Shown piece after piece: positions 15,412 through 25,128 of a DNA stretch of 41,104 bases. A program made the position numbers and the translations under genes. Origin of the DNA: Candidatus Obscuribacter sp. (GTDB lineage Bacteria > Cyanobacteriota > Vampirovibrionia > Obscuribacterales > Obscuribacteraceae); the NCBI GenBank assembly GCA_016712465.1, contig JADJQZ010000004.1, forward strand, positions 1-41,104. Direction: 5' to 3'. The number at the start of each line of letters is the position of its first letter. Within the stretch, counting starts at the first letter, position 1. The notes beneath the pieces were generated by a model, which worked only from the letters and a program-made list of their open reading frames with translations, was not told the origin of the DNA and did not search any database.

Positions 15412-18400
15412 ATGCAAAACGACCAAAATCAGACTCCCGCCGAACCAGAAAGCGGGAGTTTTTCTTCGACCAGTTCAGCAAACCAAGAAAATCAAAAACA
15501 TCAGGACAGTACTATGAATACCAACCACCCAGATAATAAGTCGCAAGAGCCGGCTGTTAATCCTGACGGCTCTTCAGCGCCGTTGGGCATGCTTGCTCAA
15601 GACACTGGACTTCCCAAGGTCAATCCACCTGAATGGAAGTTTGTCGACATTCTCAAAAGCCCTCCCATTGGTCCAGATGAGGCAAAGTCAATCATTGATT
15701 CTCGACCAATTCCGCCCAATTTGCACCGCCCGAATGCGAAGGTATTGGCGATTGCCTCAGGGGCTGCCGGAAACACCGTTGGAGGACCAGCTTCAATTGC
15801 CGAGCTTGCTCGCGCACTGCGAAATGATGTTGACCTCATCTATGAATGGGTGTTCAACAACATAGAAATGCAGCCGACTTATGGACTGCACAAATCGGGA
15901 CTGGGGGCTTTATTGGAGGGATTCGGAAATTCATTTGATCAGTCGGATCTGCTCGTCCAGCTCCTTCGGCAGGCCGGTTATACTGCCAACTACGTGACTG
16001 GCACATTGTCTATGGATGCAGCTAATCTGGCGGCCTGGCTTGGCACTGATCCATCGAACGTGTTCTCTTCGTACAACATGCTGATTGGAAGCGGAACCCC
16101 GGTAGCACTCGCTTTTCCTAACGTCGAGTTTAGTCACTGTTGGGTGGAATGCACTATTGGCGGAACTATCTATACGTTCGATCCGGTTCGGAAAACATAC
16201 ACAACCAAGTCAAGAATCGATCTAGCTGCTGCAATGGGCTACAACCAGGCTACTTTCCTTAGTCGTGCCAATAGTGGTGCGACTATCACTGCTGACTACG
16301 TCCAGAACATGAACCGCGCCAATATTCGTGCGGATCTTGATACCTTCTCCAATAATCTGGTCACTTGGATTAAGAATAACGACCACGGCGCAACTTTGGA
16401 CGACATCATGGGTGGTCGCAGCATCATTCAAAATGATGCTTCCGTACCTACGCGTCAGGTCGGACATCCCTTCCTGAAATCAGGTGCTACTCCTACCGTT
16501 TTGACTGCTCTTCCACAGAGCTTGAAAGCTACCATGGCGGTTGCTTTTGATACTATCAACGTGACTTTTAACACTGAAGACTTGGCTGGAAAGCGGCTTA
16601 CCCTTTTCTGGAATGCAAGTCATCAGGCGGAACTGCGGCTAGACGGAACGCTTCTGTCTACTAGCTCGGCGAGACCAGTTGGATTTTCTACCCGCCTTGA
16701 TCTGACCATCACACATCCATATGCTGTCACCTGGTACAACCAGGTGGCGGCACACTTCATAGTTACCGACAAGCCGCACCTCATCTGCAACTCGTTCGGA
16801 GCAGTTGGTCGAGGAGCTTCTCAGTTCCATAGCCGACGGATGAAGGCTAATCTGGCTGCCGGTCTGGCCAATACCGACGAAGCCGTATTTGGTGAGTTGC
16901 TTGCCACTACTTGGAAAATGTGGGATGCGAGCCAGAACAAAGTTGCAGACTTGGTTAATCGCCTGACGAACTGTAACACGATGTACCACCATCAGTGCGG
17001 TGTCATGGGTTGGTATGACACTCCGTTGACCAATCTTGGAGCAATTGTGGCTTCAACAGCAGCTTTGGACAACAACTACACCCAGCGTGATTATAATGAC
17101 ACAGTCATTGCCATGCACGGTGTTGCTCTGGAGGCGCAAATCTTCAATCAATACGCCAAGATTGATGGCGTAAGCACGACCCCTCTGATCGACATCGCGA
17201 ACTCTGCAGGTCAGAAGATCTACGATGCGAAATCTGCAAACTGGCTTGCTACCGTAAAACCAGCACTCGTTAGCTATCCGACTGGTGCCATTAACGACAT
17301 TGAGTTTGACGTTCTAACTCTTGGAGAGCGTGTTGGTGTGCCAGAGAATGGCTCAATCACACGAGGTTCTTGGGTTGGCTACGGATACTACAGAATCCCT
17401 ACGTTTGGCACATTTGGAATCATTGGAGGGGCTTTGAAAGGCGGTGGCGGGTCTTGTGCTCTGTCCATAGATGATTGGGTCAAACGATCAAGCTGTACTG
17501 AGACTTCCGGTGCTAGTCCATGCAGTCCTGGTGGCACATATGACTGCCAGCGTCCTGATGCCGTGCTGGGTGACTCTGGCAATGGTGGCGCTGTGATGCC
17601 GTTTGGTTCGCCTGGCGTTGCGAATCTCAATCCTGTAACATCGGCTGAACCAATCGACATGGTTTCGGGAAATTATCTGCTTACGCAATCCGACTTAACT
17701 GTAGGTAGTCTGGACTTTCCCTTTGGCTTGGCGTTCTCTCGCTCGTATAACTCCGCTTCACGATACCAAGATGGGCCTCTCGGACTTGGATGGAAACACA
17801 ACTTTCAGGTCAATGTTCAAACAGCAACCGATGCTCTAATGGGGCTGGGTAGTCACTCTATCATTGGAGCTGCCGCAGCAATTGCTGAATTGTATGTTAC
17901 TTTCGACATTCAGCAGGATCTCACTAAGCCCTTCTCGAAGTACATCACCTGTGCTCTGGCTAATCAGTGGTTTGTTGACAACTTGACCGGGAATGCAGTT
18001 TTGCTCGCTAATGCGCAGAAGTCCCTTATGTTTGTTCGTCTCAGGGATGGTACGTTCGCTGCTCCTTTCTCGGAGAGCGGCACGTTAACCCTTATTGCAG
18101 GTGTCTATCAGTACTCAACCCTTAGCCGGACGAGCTTGAACTTTGACTCAGCTGGAAAGATCTCAACTTGGGTGGCGCCCTCTGGAGTCACTGTTACGTT
18201 TACCTATTCCGGCGGCAAGCTGACTAGCGTCTCAAATGGACTAGGGCGCACTTTGACCCTTAGCTACACCGGAGATCGTCTCTCCAGCGTGTCAGATGGC
18301 ACTGGTCGCAGTGTCATCTACACCGTGGATGGCAGTAAAAACTTGACGGCTGTGGTAGACCCGAACGGCAAGAGCTGGACATTTGAGTACGATCTGCCAG

Positions 18401-21400
18401 GGCGGATGACGAAGCATTTCTTCCCGGCCAATCCGACTGTTGCAATTTCCACAAATACCTATGACTCCCTGGACAGGGTCAAGGAACAGCGAGACTATCA
18501 GTCGAATCTCTGGCAATACTTCTTTGCCGGTTCAAGGTCTCAGGAGGTGAATCCCAACGGCAAGGGCTCCGTGATTTATAACGGAGGTTACGGGTTCCCG
18601 GTCAGGACAATCAATCAGATTGGCAAGATCTCGACGACTGTTTACGACGGACGAGCTCGCGTTAAGAAGTCAACTGCGCCTGAAGGCAACTCTGTGGAGT
18701 TCGTCTACGACGTCAAGGACCGCGTAACGCAGACTACGGTAAAGGCGAAGCCTGGGTCTGGTCTTTCTGATATCGTCTCTTCGGTCACATATGACGCCAC
18801 ATGGAACGGGCTGAAAACAGCTACCGACCCCATGGGGCGCGTGACAACTCTGAACTATGATCCGGCCAACGGAAACTTGCTGAGCATCGTTTCACCCAGC
18901 GTCACGGGCCTTGGATCTTCCACTGTAACAATGACGTATAACGGGCGGGGACAGGTTTTGACGGTCACCTCGCCTGATGGCATTGTCTCTCAAAACACCT
19001 ATGACGCCACCACTGAGAAGCTTCTGTCGACTGTGACTGACTTTGGAGTTGGACGGCTTAACCTGACAATGAATTTCACTCATAACTCAAGGGGTGATGT
19101 AATCACAGTCCAGGACCCAAGAGGCAACACTTCGACGATAGATTTCGATGTCCTTCGTCGTGTCACGCAGGTGACCGCCCCGTCTCCATTCAGCTACCTG
19201 ACTAAGTTTACTTACGACGACAACAGCAATACGACCAAGGTGGAGAAGCAGACAAGTGATCCCGAGAATCCTTGGCAAACGGTCCAAGCCACTTTCAGTG
19301 CTGACAACAAAGTCCTGACCATGACGGACCCTCAGGGGGCAGTCACTACCATGCAGTACGATTCCTTGCAGCGTTTCTGGAAAGTTACTGATGCTCTCGG
19401 CCGTGTTGTAGAGCGCTTCTACGACGATGCCAACCGCATCTCAAGCATCAAAGACCAGGCTGGAATCATTGCCGTCAGCTATACCTACCGGGATAACGGG
19501 CAGCTTGCAACGATCAAGGATGCACGAAATAACCTCACCACCTATTCTTTCGATGGGCATGACCGTCCAGAGAAAACAACTTACCCAGATGCGACTTTCG
19601 AGCAGGTAACCAGCCGCGACGGTAACAGTAATCCTCTGACTGTGGTCACCCGGTCTGGTGCAACCTTCACTCAGACCTATGACGAATTAAATCGTATCAA
19701 GTCAAAGACCCCAAGTGGTCAGCCTGCTGTCACAACGGTTTACGACATCGCTGGTCGGGTAGTTACGGTCAGCACTCCAGTGCTCGCTGGAGATCCAAGT
19801 TCTGGAACGTTCACAAACTTCTATGACTCTGCTGGCCGCTTCTACAAGGAGCAATACCCGGATGGAATGTCCGTGACGCATCAGTTCGATGCCAACGGCA
19901 ACCTCATCAGGACGACTTATCCTGATGGGTATTACATTGATCGAGTTTTTGACCAGCTGAACCGTCTTACTGATGTCAAGCTGAACGGCGCAGGAACCAG
20001 TGCTCTCCAATTCCAGTACGATGCGCTTTCGCGGCGCACAAAGCTCATTTACGAAAATGGCTGCTCAACCAGCTATGGCTTTGAGCTGGACAATGACCTG
20101 AGTCGGCTGCTGCACAACTTTGTTGGCTCAAATGTCAACTTTAGCTATGCTTTTGATAGCGTCAGCCAAATGCTTTCTCAGCGTACATCAGACCCGGCGA
20201 ATTTCCGCTGGACTCCTGGTGCTCCCGGCACTGTCTCCTATGGCACGGCTAATAGCATCAATCAGTACCCAACTGTTGGTGGCACTGGATTTAGCTATAG
20301 CACCGATGGAAACCTGATCAATGACGGTGTATTTAAATACGAGTTCAATACCGAACGGATGATGAATCGCGTACGGGATGCTGGCACCAACGCCATTGTT
20401 GCTGACTATCTTTATGATCCTGCTTTGAGGCAGCGTCAAAAGAATGTGGGAGGGACAAAGACCAATTTTTATTACTCAGGTTGGCAGCGACTGGCTGACT
20501 ATGACGGAACTACGAACACGCTCCAGCAGCGTTATGTTTATGGTCCTGGTCTCGATGAAGTCTTGATTCAAGTTAACAGTGGCGGGAGTAAGACATATTT
20601 CCACGCAAACCATCAAGGTTCTGTAATTGCAGCAACTGACGCCTCCGGAGCTGTCTTGAACCGCTTCAAGTACAGCCCCTATGGCGAATCTCCCAGTATG
20701 AGTGGGACTAATCATGGGTACACGGGTCAACGCTACGATAGCGAGACTGGCCTGTATTACTATAAAATGCGTTACTTCTCGCCGAAACTGGGACGTTTTC
20801 TCCAAGTGGATCCTATTGGATACGCCGGTGGTTTGAACTCATACTCATACATCGGAAATACACCAAATATCCAAAAAGACTCCTTTGGGCTAGATCCTTC
20901 TCCTGTTCCGCTTCCTTCCGGACTCACTCAGTCTGCCGTAGTCAGGGCTGCGCAGGTCTTATCTAACCTGAATATGACTGGGGGTGTTAGAGAAACCGGA
21001 TTCTCGGCTGACTGGAATGGGACCGACTTCTCTGATGGCGCAGACGCTCAATCTATTCAGGATCCCAAGGACTCAAGGCAGGGCGTAATCGCCGATATCA
21101 GTAAGTCTGATATCCTAATGACTCATCCGGGTGCAAAAACTGGCAGCGGTTTCGTGGTTCCTCGACCCGATATAGCGGCTAGCAAGAATGATTTTCGACT
21201 TCCTTTCTACAAATATGAGGATTCGGGCAAGGTCCTCAGACTTTGGACAATGAATCAACCTGGTGATGTCTGGGTCTATGATCCAGTCTCTAACTCTCAG
21301 TATGGCTATCATGTTGATTGGAATATGTTTACTCAGTCACATACGGTCAGATTTCTCGGGACAGACCAAGGTTACATTCCTGAGCCACCGCCAACGGCTT

Positions 21401-21600
21401 GCACTCAAGCCTATCCCAACTATTCAAGACCGGCCTACACCAGTGGTTGGGTTCAATACTGGAACGAGTACACCTGGGATGGCAGATTCATTCGCACCTA
21501 TAGCAACTTCGATAATGAGGGTAATTTCATCGGAGCTGTCCCAGCTACTACTGGTGCCTCTCCTTTTGGGAATTCTCAACCTAAGCGCAATCAGAAGTAG
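15412..21600 (+). CDS. Giant RHS/YD-repeat protein, polymorphic-toxin type
   Basis: 2062 residues. Residues about 130-270 resemble the degenerate transglutaminase-like domain often found in RHS proteins (GNSFDQSDLLVQLLRQAGY, FSHCWVE, TFDPVRK); the His and Asp positions remain but the Cys position is not Cys. An RHS shell entry follows near 745 (PIDMVSGNYLLTQSDLTVG). About 1000 residues of YD repeats come next (e.g. YDALSRRTKLIYENGCSTSY), ending in the RHS core (YDSETGLYYYKMRYFSPKLG, GRFLQVDPIGYAGG) near 1775-1823. The last ~239 residues form a variable C-terminus, the usual place of a toxin; I recognise no toxin family. No N-terminal signal peptide. ATG 15412 has a strong AGGAGAGG site, but a terminator hairpin lies inside its first 50 bases. 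ATG 15514 (MNTNHPDNKSQ, AGGA upstream) is an alternative start. Delivery route unknown. Confidence 0.9.
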   Translation: MQNDQNQTPAEPESGSFSSTSSANQENQKHQDSTMNTNHPDNKSQEPAVNPDGSSAPLGMLAQDTGLPKVNPPEWKFVDILKSPPIGPDEAKSIIDSRPIPPNLHRPNAKVLAIASGAAGNTVGGPASIAELARALRNDVDLIYEWVFNNIEMQPTYGLHKSGLGALLEGFGNSFDQSDLLVQLLRQAGYTANYVTGTLSMDAANLAAWLGTDPSNVFSSYNMLIGSGTPVALAFPNVEFSHCWVECTIGGTIYTFDPVRKTYTTKSRIDLAAAMGYNQATFLSRANSGATITADYVQNMNRANIRADLDTFSNNLVTWIKNNDHGATLDDIMGGRSIIQNDASVPTRQVGHPFLKSGATPTVLTALPQSLKATMAVAFDTINVTFNTEDLAGKRLTLFWNASHQAELRLDGTLLSTSSARPVGFSTRLDLTITHPYAVTWYNQVAAHFIVTDKPHLICNSFGAVGRGASQFHSRRMKANLAAGLANTDEAVFGELLATTWKMWDASQNKVADLVNRLTNCNTMYHHQCGVMGWYDTPLTNLGAIVASTAALDNNYTQRDYNDTVIAMHGVALEAQIFNQYAKIDGVSTTPLIDIANSAGQKIYDAKSANWLATVKPALVSYPTGAINDIEFDVLTLGERVGVPENGSITRGSWVGYGYYRIPTFGTFGIIGGALKGGGGSCALSIDDWVKRSSCTETSGASPCSPGGTYDCQRPDAVLGDSGNGGAVMPFGSPGVANLNPVTSAEPIDMVSGNYLLTQSDLTVGSLDFPFGLAFSRSYNSASRYQDGPLGLGWKHNFQVNVQTATDALMGLGSHSIIGAAAAIAELYVTFDIQQDLTKPFSKYITCALANQWFVDNLTGNAVLLANAQKSLMFVRLRDGTFAAPFSESGTLTLIAGVYQYSTLSRTSLNFDSAGKISTWVAPSGVTVTFTYSGGKLTSVSNGLGRTLTLSYTGDRLSSVSDGTGRSVIYTVDGSKNLTAVVDPNGKSWTFEYDLPGRMTKHFFPANPTVAISTNTYDSLDRVKEQRDYQSNLWQYFFAGSRSQEVNPNGKGSVIYNGGYGFPVRTINQIGKISTTVYDGRARVKKSTAPEGNSVEFVYDVKDRVTQTTVKAKPGSGLSDIVSSVTYDATWNGLKTATDPMGRVTTLNYDPANGNLLSIVSPSVTGLGSSTVTMTYNGRGQVLTVTSPDGIVSQNTYDATTEKLLSTVTDFGVGRLNLTMNFTHNSRGDVITVQDPRGNTSTIDFDVLRRVTQVTAPSPFSYLTKFTYDDNSNTTKVEKQTSDPENPWQTVQATFSADNKVLTMTDPQGAVTTMQYDSLQRFWKVTDALGRVVERFYDDANRISSIKDQAGIIAVSYTYRDNGQLATIKDARNNLTTYSFDGHDRPEKTTYPDATFEQVTSRDGNSNPLTVVTRSGATFTQTYDELNRIKSKTPSGQPAVTTVYDIAGRVVTVSTPVLAGDPSSGTFTNFYDSAGRFYKEQYPDGMSVTHQFDANGNLIRTTYPDGYYIDRVFDQLNRLTDVKLNGAGTSALQFQYDALSRRTKLIYENGCSTSYGFELDNDLSRLLHNFVGSNVNFSYAFDSVSQMLSQRTSDPANFRWTPGAPGTVSYGTANSINQYPTVGGTGFSYSTDGNLINDGVFKYEFNTERMMNRVRDAGTNAIVADYLYDPALRQRQKNVGGTKTNFYYSGWQRLADYDGTTNTLQQRYVYGPGLDEVLIQVNSGGSKTYFHANHQGSVIAATDASGAVLNRFKYSPYGESPSMSGTNHGYTGQRYDSETGLYYYKMRYFSPKLGRFLQVDPIGYAGGLNSYSYIGNTPNIQKDSFGLDPSPVPLPSGLTQSAVVRAAQVLSNLNMTGGVRETGFSADWNGTDFSDGADAQSIQDPKDSRQGVIADISKSDILMTHPGAKTGSGFVVPRPDIAASKNDFRLPFYKYEDSGKVLRLWTMNQPGDVWVYDPVSNSQYGYHVDWNMFTQSHTVRFLGTDQGYIPEPPPTACTQAYPNYSRPAYTSGWVQYWNEYTWDGRFIRTYSNFDNEGNFIGAVPATTGASPFGNSQPKRNQK
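15433..15467 (+). terminator. Intrinsic terminator inside the 5' end of the RHS frame
   Basis: ACTCCCGC (15433-15440), an 11-base loop, then GCGGGAGT (15452-15459), followed by TTTTTCTTC. A perfect 8-bp GC-rich stem with a U-tract is a textbook Rho-independent terminator. It starts 21 bases inside the frame called from 15412. It either ends the upstream beta-helix transcript (true RHS start at 15514) or acts as an attenuator over a translated leader. Confidence 0.75.
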
Positions 21601-21725
21601 CCTACGCATGACCGGGACGGCTCGCACATTCTGTAGGACTTAACCTGAGGCTAGGCTCACTTGGTACTGTATTGGATAGGCCGTTTTTACGCTGCCTGTC
21701 TAATTCTGGATCGGACTCTCTATAG

Positions 21726-21754
21726 ACAGGGACTCCCCAGCGTCCCTGTTTTAC
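21726..21754 (+). terminator. Intrinsic terminator after the RHS gene
   Basis: ACAGGGA (21726-21732), loop of ten, TCCCTGT (21743-21749), then TTTT. It lies 125 bp after the RHS stop and separates that gene from the exported-protein gene at 21898. Confidence 0.7.
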
Positions 21755-21897
21755 ATCCCGCGGAGGGTTAAGGTCACCACGAACCTTGATTTTACTGATA
21801 AACTCTTGATTAGATGTTTTAGTGTAGCGCACTGCCAATGGCTATCTAAATCGCTTGTCTCAAATCCTTGCTTGTGCATATCTTGAGGAATTCTCTG

Positions 21898-22695
21898 ATG
21901 AAAGTTAGGTTGCTGCTGCTTGTGATTCCTTTGTTAGCACTCAGTCTGGTGTTTGCATCTGTTTCTCAAGCCTCTGAGATAAAAGCTCAACCGGCGCGAA
22001 GGTCTTTACAGGACATCAACTTGAGCCTAAAGCAACTATATCCAAATAGATCCGAGAATATTCTGGCAGACTGGGGCAAACCGCTCTCAGATGTTAGGAT
22101 TGGAGGAAAACGGCGAGTTATTAGGTATCTCTATTTAAAAGATAGGCCAGATAACTCTCGGAAACCAATGTCCAATTCACAAGTGTCTAAACAAAGATAT
22201 CTAGAATTTACATTTTGCGAGGACTCTCTTAATGGTGTTCGACTTTTAGATTCCTCACCAATCGGACCCAAAGAATTAGTTGCTCCTTCCAGGCTCGATC
22301 AGTTGTACAGGACTCAGCTATCAGCCTTGGTTAAACTTGTTCCGTATTCAACAACCAAATTGGTATCAAGCTTAATGCCAGATAGACCAAGTAATAACAT
22401 CGAATTCATAAATGCTAGGGACACCGACGCTCGTTGGCGTCTATTGCAACAAACCTTTTCAGAGTTGCCGGGGAAAGATATTTCAGAAATAGAGAGGATT
22501 CTAGGCAAGAAACACTCGAGGCAGTTCGACTCGGAGATAGAGACTCTTGGTTATATCATCGAATGGAATTTCAAGGACTCTGCTAGACAGGCCAGTCGTA
22601 TCGTCACTCTTCATCTCGGTTGTTCAAAAGGTATCGTAAAAGATGTGAGTATCTTATGGACCGACGCTATTTTCTTCACTCACTCGACTGAATGA
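21898..22695 (+). CDS. Exported protein of unknown function, possible RHS immunity partner
   Basis: 265 residues from ATG 21898. A clear Sec signal peptide opens it: MKVRLLLLVIPLLALSLVFA, with probable cleavage after SQA near residue 26. AGGA lies nine bases upstream. The frame extends upstream to 21868, but that would put ten residues before the signal. The mature part is mixed alpha/beta with two similar halves: NILADWGKPLSDVRIGGKRR with VIRYLYLKDR, and EIERILGKKHSRQFD with TLGYIIEWNF. This suggests two SmpA/OmlA-like folds (helix, then 'lG.P....' strands); no lipobox Cys. It is the first gene after the RHS toxin-like gene, the usual place of immunity genes, but a terminator separates them and the link is inference. 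Confidence 0.78.
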   Translation: MKVRLLLLVIPLLALSLVFASVSQASEIKAQPARRSLQDINLSLKQLYPNRSENILADWGKPLSDVRIGGKRRVIRYLYLKDRPDNSRKPMSNSQVSKQRYLEFTFCEDSLNGVRLLDSSPIGPKELVAPSRLDQLYRTQLSALVKLVPYSTTKLVSSLMPDRPSNNIEFINARDTDARWRLLQQTFSELPGKDISEIERILGKKHSRQFDSEIETLGYIIEWNFKDSARQASRIVTLHLGCSKGIVKDVSILWTDAIFFTHSTE

Positions 22696-23187
22696 ACTCG
22701 TGATTTTTTCCTCCAGTTTTAAGGGATTGTGATCATCGGTGATTTCTTGCGCAAATTGATTGGGAATATCGGACTGTCACAGGACTACCATCACATCAAG
22801 ACGCTCATCGATTGATCCGATAACGCAGACTATGTTTCATAGCCCCGGCTCGTAGGCTGAAACGCAGACCAGCTAACCATTTCGGGAGTCGTATTTTTCA
22901 CCGCCCCCCAGGCTGTGGTCTCTACGGCTCCCTCTTTTTTCGCTCTTTTTCTCCCTCTACTATACTATGACGCAAGCTCTATGCAACCCCGCATTATCAG
23001 CCGCTTTGTAGCACCACTGCTCAGTTGAAAATGGTCGCCGTCATTCCGCCGGCAGCAAACAAAAAGGCCGCCCAGAATGAACTGCGGCGGTCTTAAAGCT
23101 ATCGTCTGACAGTCCGCTTGCGTGGACTCGATATTTCTACTGCGTCAGTCAGATTCGGCAGATAGCGGGCTGCTTGCTACGGTTTCG

Positions 23188-23201
23188 GGTCTGCGCAGAC
23201 C
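23188..23201. repeat. 14-bp perfect palindrome
   Basis: GGTCTGCGCAGACC reads the same on both strands with no spacer. It may be an operator or recombination site; no gene starts within 600 bp, so the role is open. Confidence 0.45.
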
Positions 23202-23538
23202 TGGCGTTTCCACAATGCCCCTCGGCTCAAAGTAACGAACCAGATTGGTCGCCGCTCACCGTGTATGCAACAAGAATAGCTGGTTTTGAGGATAGTTCCA
23301 GTACCCCGGAAATGGTCTAAGGAAGAAAGTTGGGGCTGTCAAAGGTGGCGGATAGTCTGGCACAAAAGACAGCGGGAAATTGTCAGAAGCCTGAACCAGA
23401 CCAATATGCGGCGGCTCAGAGGTGGATATTTGGCACGTATTCACTGGATATTCAAAACCGTCTTTTTGTATGTCAGTCGCTCTCCTTAATGGCGGTTGGC
23501 ACATGCCCAGGTGCCCCCCCCACTATGTCGGGTTGGCC

Positions 23539-23573
23539 GTGAGGGTTCTTGAGATAGGCCAGAGAACCTTCAC
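23539..23573. repeat. Hairpin-forming inverted repeat
   Basis: GTGAGGGTTCT (23539-23549) pairs with AGAACCTTCAC (23563-23573), ten of eleven bases, with a 13-base loop. It lies about 260 bp upstream of the GP88-like gene. No U-tract follows. Confidence 0.45.
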
Positions 23574-23831
23574 GCTGTGCCTCTTCCTGGGGTTGTCCAG
23601 CAAAGCCGCTTGAAAGTCACATCCTGCAGCAGTCTTTTCCAGGCAGATTGGTTAATCGCGTGGCTACACTGCGTGCTGCTCCGCCAATTGTCCCGGCTTG
23701 GCGCCACCGTTTCGCGTGCTGATTAGCTCTCTTCCTCAATTGCCTTAATTGTCTGGCTCGCTCAACGGAGCCAAGCCGGGTGGCGTTCACAGCAGCGCTG
23801 GCTGCAGTAATCCCCGGCAATTGAGGTGAGC

Positions 23832-24629
23832 ATGATGAGTCATGACTACGGTTTGGAGCTAACAAGTAATAGTAAAGTCGGCTGGGCTTTCAGTCTTCAG
23901 AGAAGCGAATCTTGCATAGGTGCTACCGAGCTCTGCCGAAGGCTGTGCTATGGTAATGGAGTGCGGTATCAAACTGCTGGACAGAAAGCGAAGCGGGAGC
24001 GAAACTTCAGGACCGTGCAGCTGCTTCTGGAGCGTGGTGGTCCGGAGTTGCTGGCCGAGAATCTGGTCATGCTAATAGACCAGGCGCGCCCCCGAGACTG
24101 GCTTACCGCAAAGATTACAGGTTGTGCTACAATAGTTCCGTGGACCGTCCGCATTCACGACGTGGGAGATTTCCATAGCGTAGAGTATGTCCATGCCTGG
24201 CTTATAGCGGCAAGATCACGCCCTGAATGCGCCTTCTGGTTTTATACAAGAAGCTTCACTCAAGCAGATGTTCTGGCATTGTTAGGTGAACTAGCAAGGC
24301 TGGAGAATGTCCAGGGCTGGTTATCCGTGGATTCGGATAACTACTCGGCTGCTATTCTCGCATTGTGCAATGCGCCGACTGCAACATGGAAATTGGCGCT
24401 GCTTCAAGACGAGGACCTAGATCCCGATGCCATCCCGAGCATTGCGGAGGTGGCGAAGAGTATAGTCAGCTTCCCGTATCACCGTTCGGGCAGGTACGTG
24501 ACTCCGATAAGGCACAAGGAGCTTACTGTCTGTCCGGCTGTAACTGGTGCATATGAGCTACATAACAGGGTCTCAGAACCGAAGCCTTGTCAGGCTTGTT
24601 CATTTTGTTTGCCTGCGCTCAGGAGATGA
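23832..24629 (+). CDS. GP88-like protein (phage/plasmid gene product 88 family)
   Basis: About 265 residues. The order of motifs fits the GP88 family found in phages and plasmids: LTSNSKVGWAFSLQRSESC, LCRRLCYGNGVRYQTAGQKA, then VRIHDVGDFHSVEYVHAWL, FWFYTRSF and SVDSDN, closing with a Cys cluster (CPAVTGAYELH, CQACSFC). Conserved cysteines in the C-x(n)-C-x-x-x-C-Y opening and the C-x-x-C-x-x-C ending suggest metal binding. The biochemical activity of the family is not established. Start at ATG 23832 or 23835 with GAGGTGA upstream; GTG 23826 lies inside that ribosome binding site. It stands upstream of SSB and RadC-like genes, a setting of plasmid or phage DNA metabolism. Confidence 0.72.
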   Translation: MMSHDYGLELTSNSKVGWAFSLQRSESCIGATELCRRLCYGNGVRYQTAGQKAKRERNFRTVQLLLERGGPELLAENLVMLIDQARPRDWLTAKITGCATIVPWTVRIHDVGDFHSVEYVHAWLIAARSRPECAFWFYTRSFTQADVLALLGELARLENVQGWLSVDSDNYSAAILALCNAPTATWKLALLQDEDLDPDAIPSIAEVAKSIVSFPYHRSGRYVTPIRHKELTVCPAVTGAYELHNRVSEPKPCQACSFCLPALRR

Positions 24630-25128
24630 AGGGCTACCCCTGCCTTAATAGCCATTGACTGCGCTGCCTGGCTATGGAGTTCGGCGGTTTCAATTCCGAA
24701 CCCGGCATCTTGCCATGTTGGAACGAGTGAGCCACAGGCTTGTCATTGGACGCCCATTTACTCTTTGTTGGGGAGGAGCCAGCCAGCCGACTACTTCGCG
24801 CCCTTGTAGTTTTGGGACTAGCCCATGCCGTTCCTGGTTCACATCAGCGCCCGGCTTTTCTTCGACGGTAGGGCACTCCTTTACCGCGAAGTTTGACGCA
24901 CGTTGTTGCCTACCGGCGGAAACTTTTGTGGTGCTGACCGCGAGACCACACGTGGTATTGGTTGTTCTTAGTGCTTACCTCCAAGCGGTGTTAAACCAGT
25001 GCAGAGGCTGGCATAACTTAGCGATTGGCAGCAATGGCAGACCCCTGTGGGGCGCTTCGCGTCCATGCGCCATCGCCAAGCCACGCCTTCAGGGTTGCAC
25101 TTGAACACAGCACTTGGAGGTGCACTAT
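24630..25128. other. 500-bp region without a supported gene
   Basis: An open plus-strand frame covers 24655-25104, but it has no ribosome binding site, no family likeness and an amino-acid mix typical of non-coding GC-rich DNA. The right end holds the SSB ribosome binding site, GGAGG at 25116-25120, in a small GCAC...GTGC stem-loop (25110-25123). Confidence 0.5.

Larger units (their letters stand above)
22696..23831. other. 1.1-kb region without a supported gene
   Basis: Low coding character in all frames. Visible structures: a T-run just after the exported-protein gene (22703-22709); a hairpin-like pair of GC segments near 23066-23092 followed on the minus strand by TTTTTG; the palindrome at 23188-23201; and the hairpin at 23539-23573. 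A run of eight or more C lies near 23513-23521. The last 200 bases should carry the promoter of the GP88-like gene, but none stands out. Confidence 0.5.

Noticed and set aside
24655..25104. 149-codon plus-strand open frame before ssb
   Set aside because: No ribosome binding site, no family pattern, and a composition rich in Arg, Ser, Pro and Cys as expected from random GC-rich DNA.
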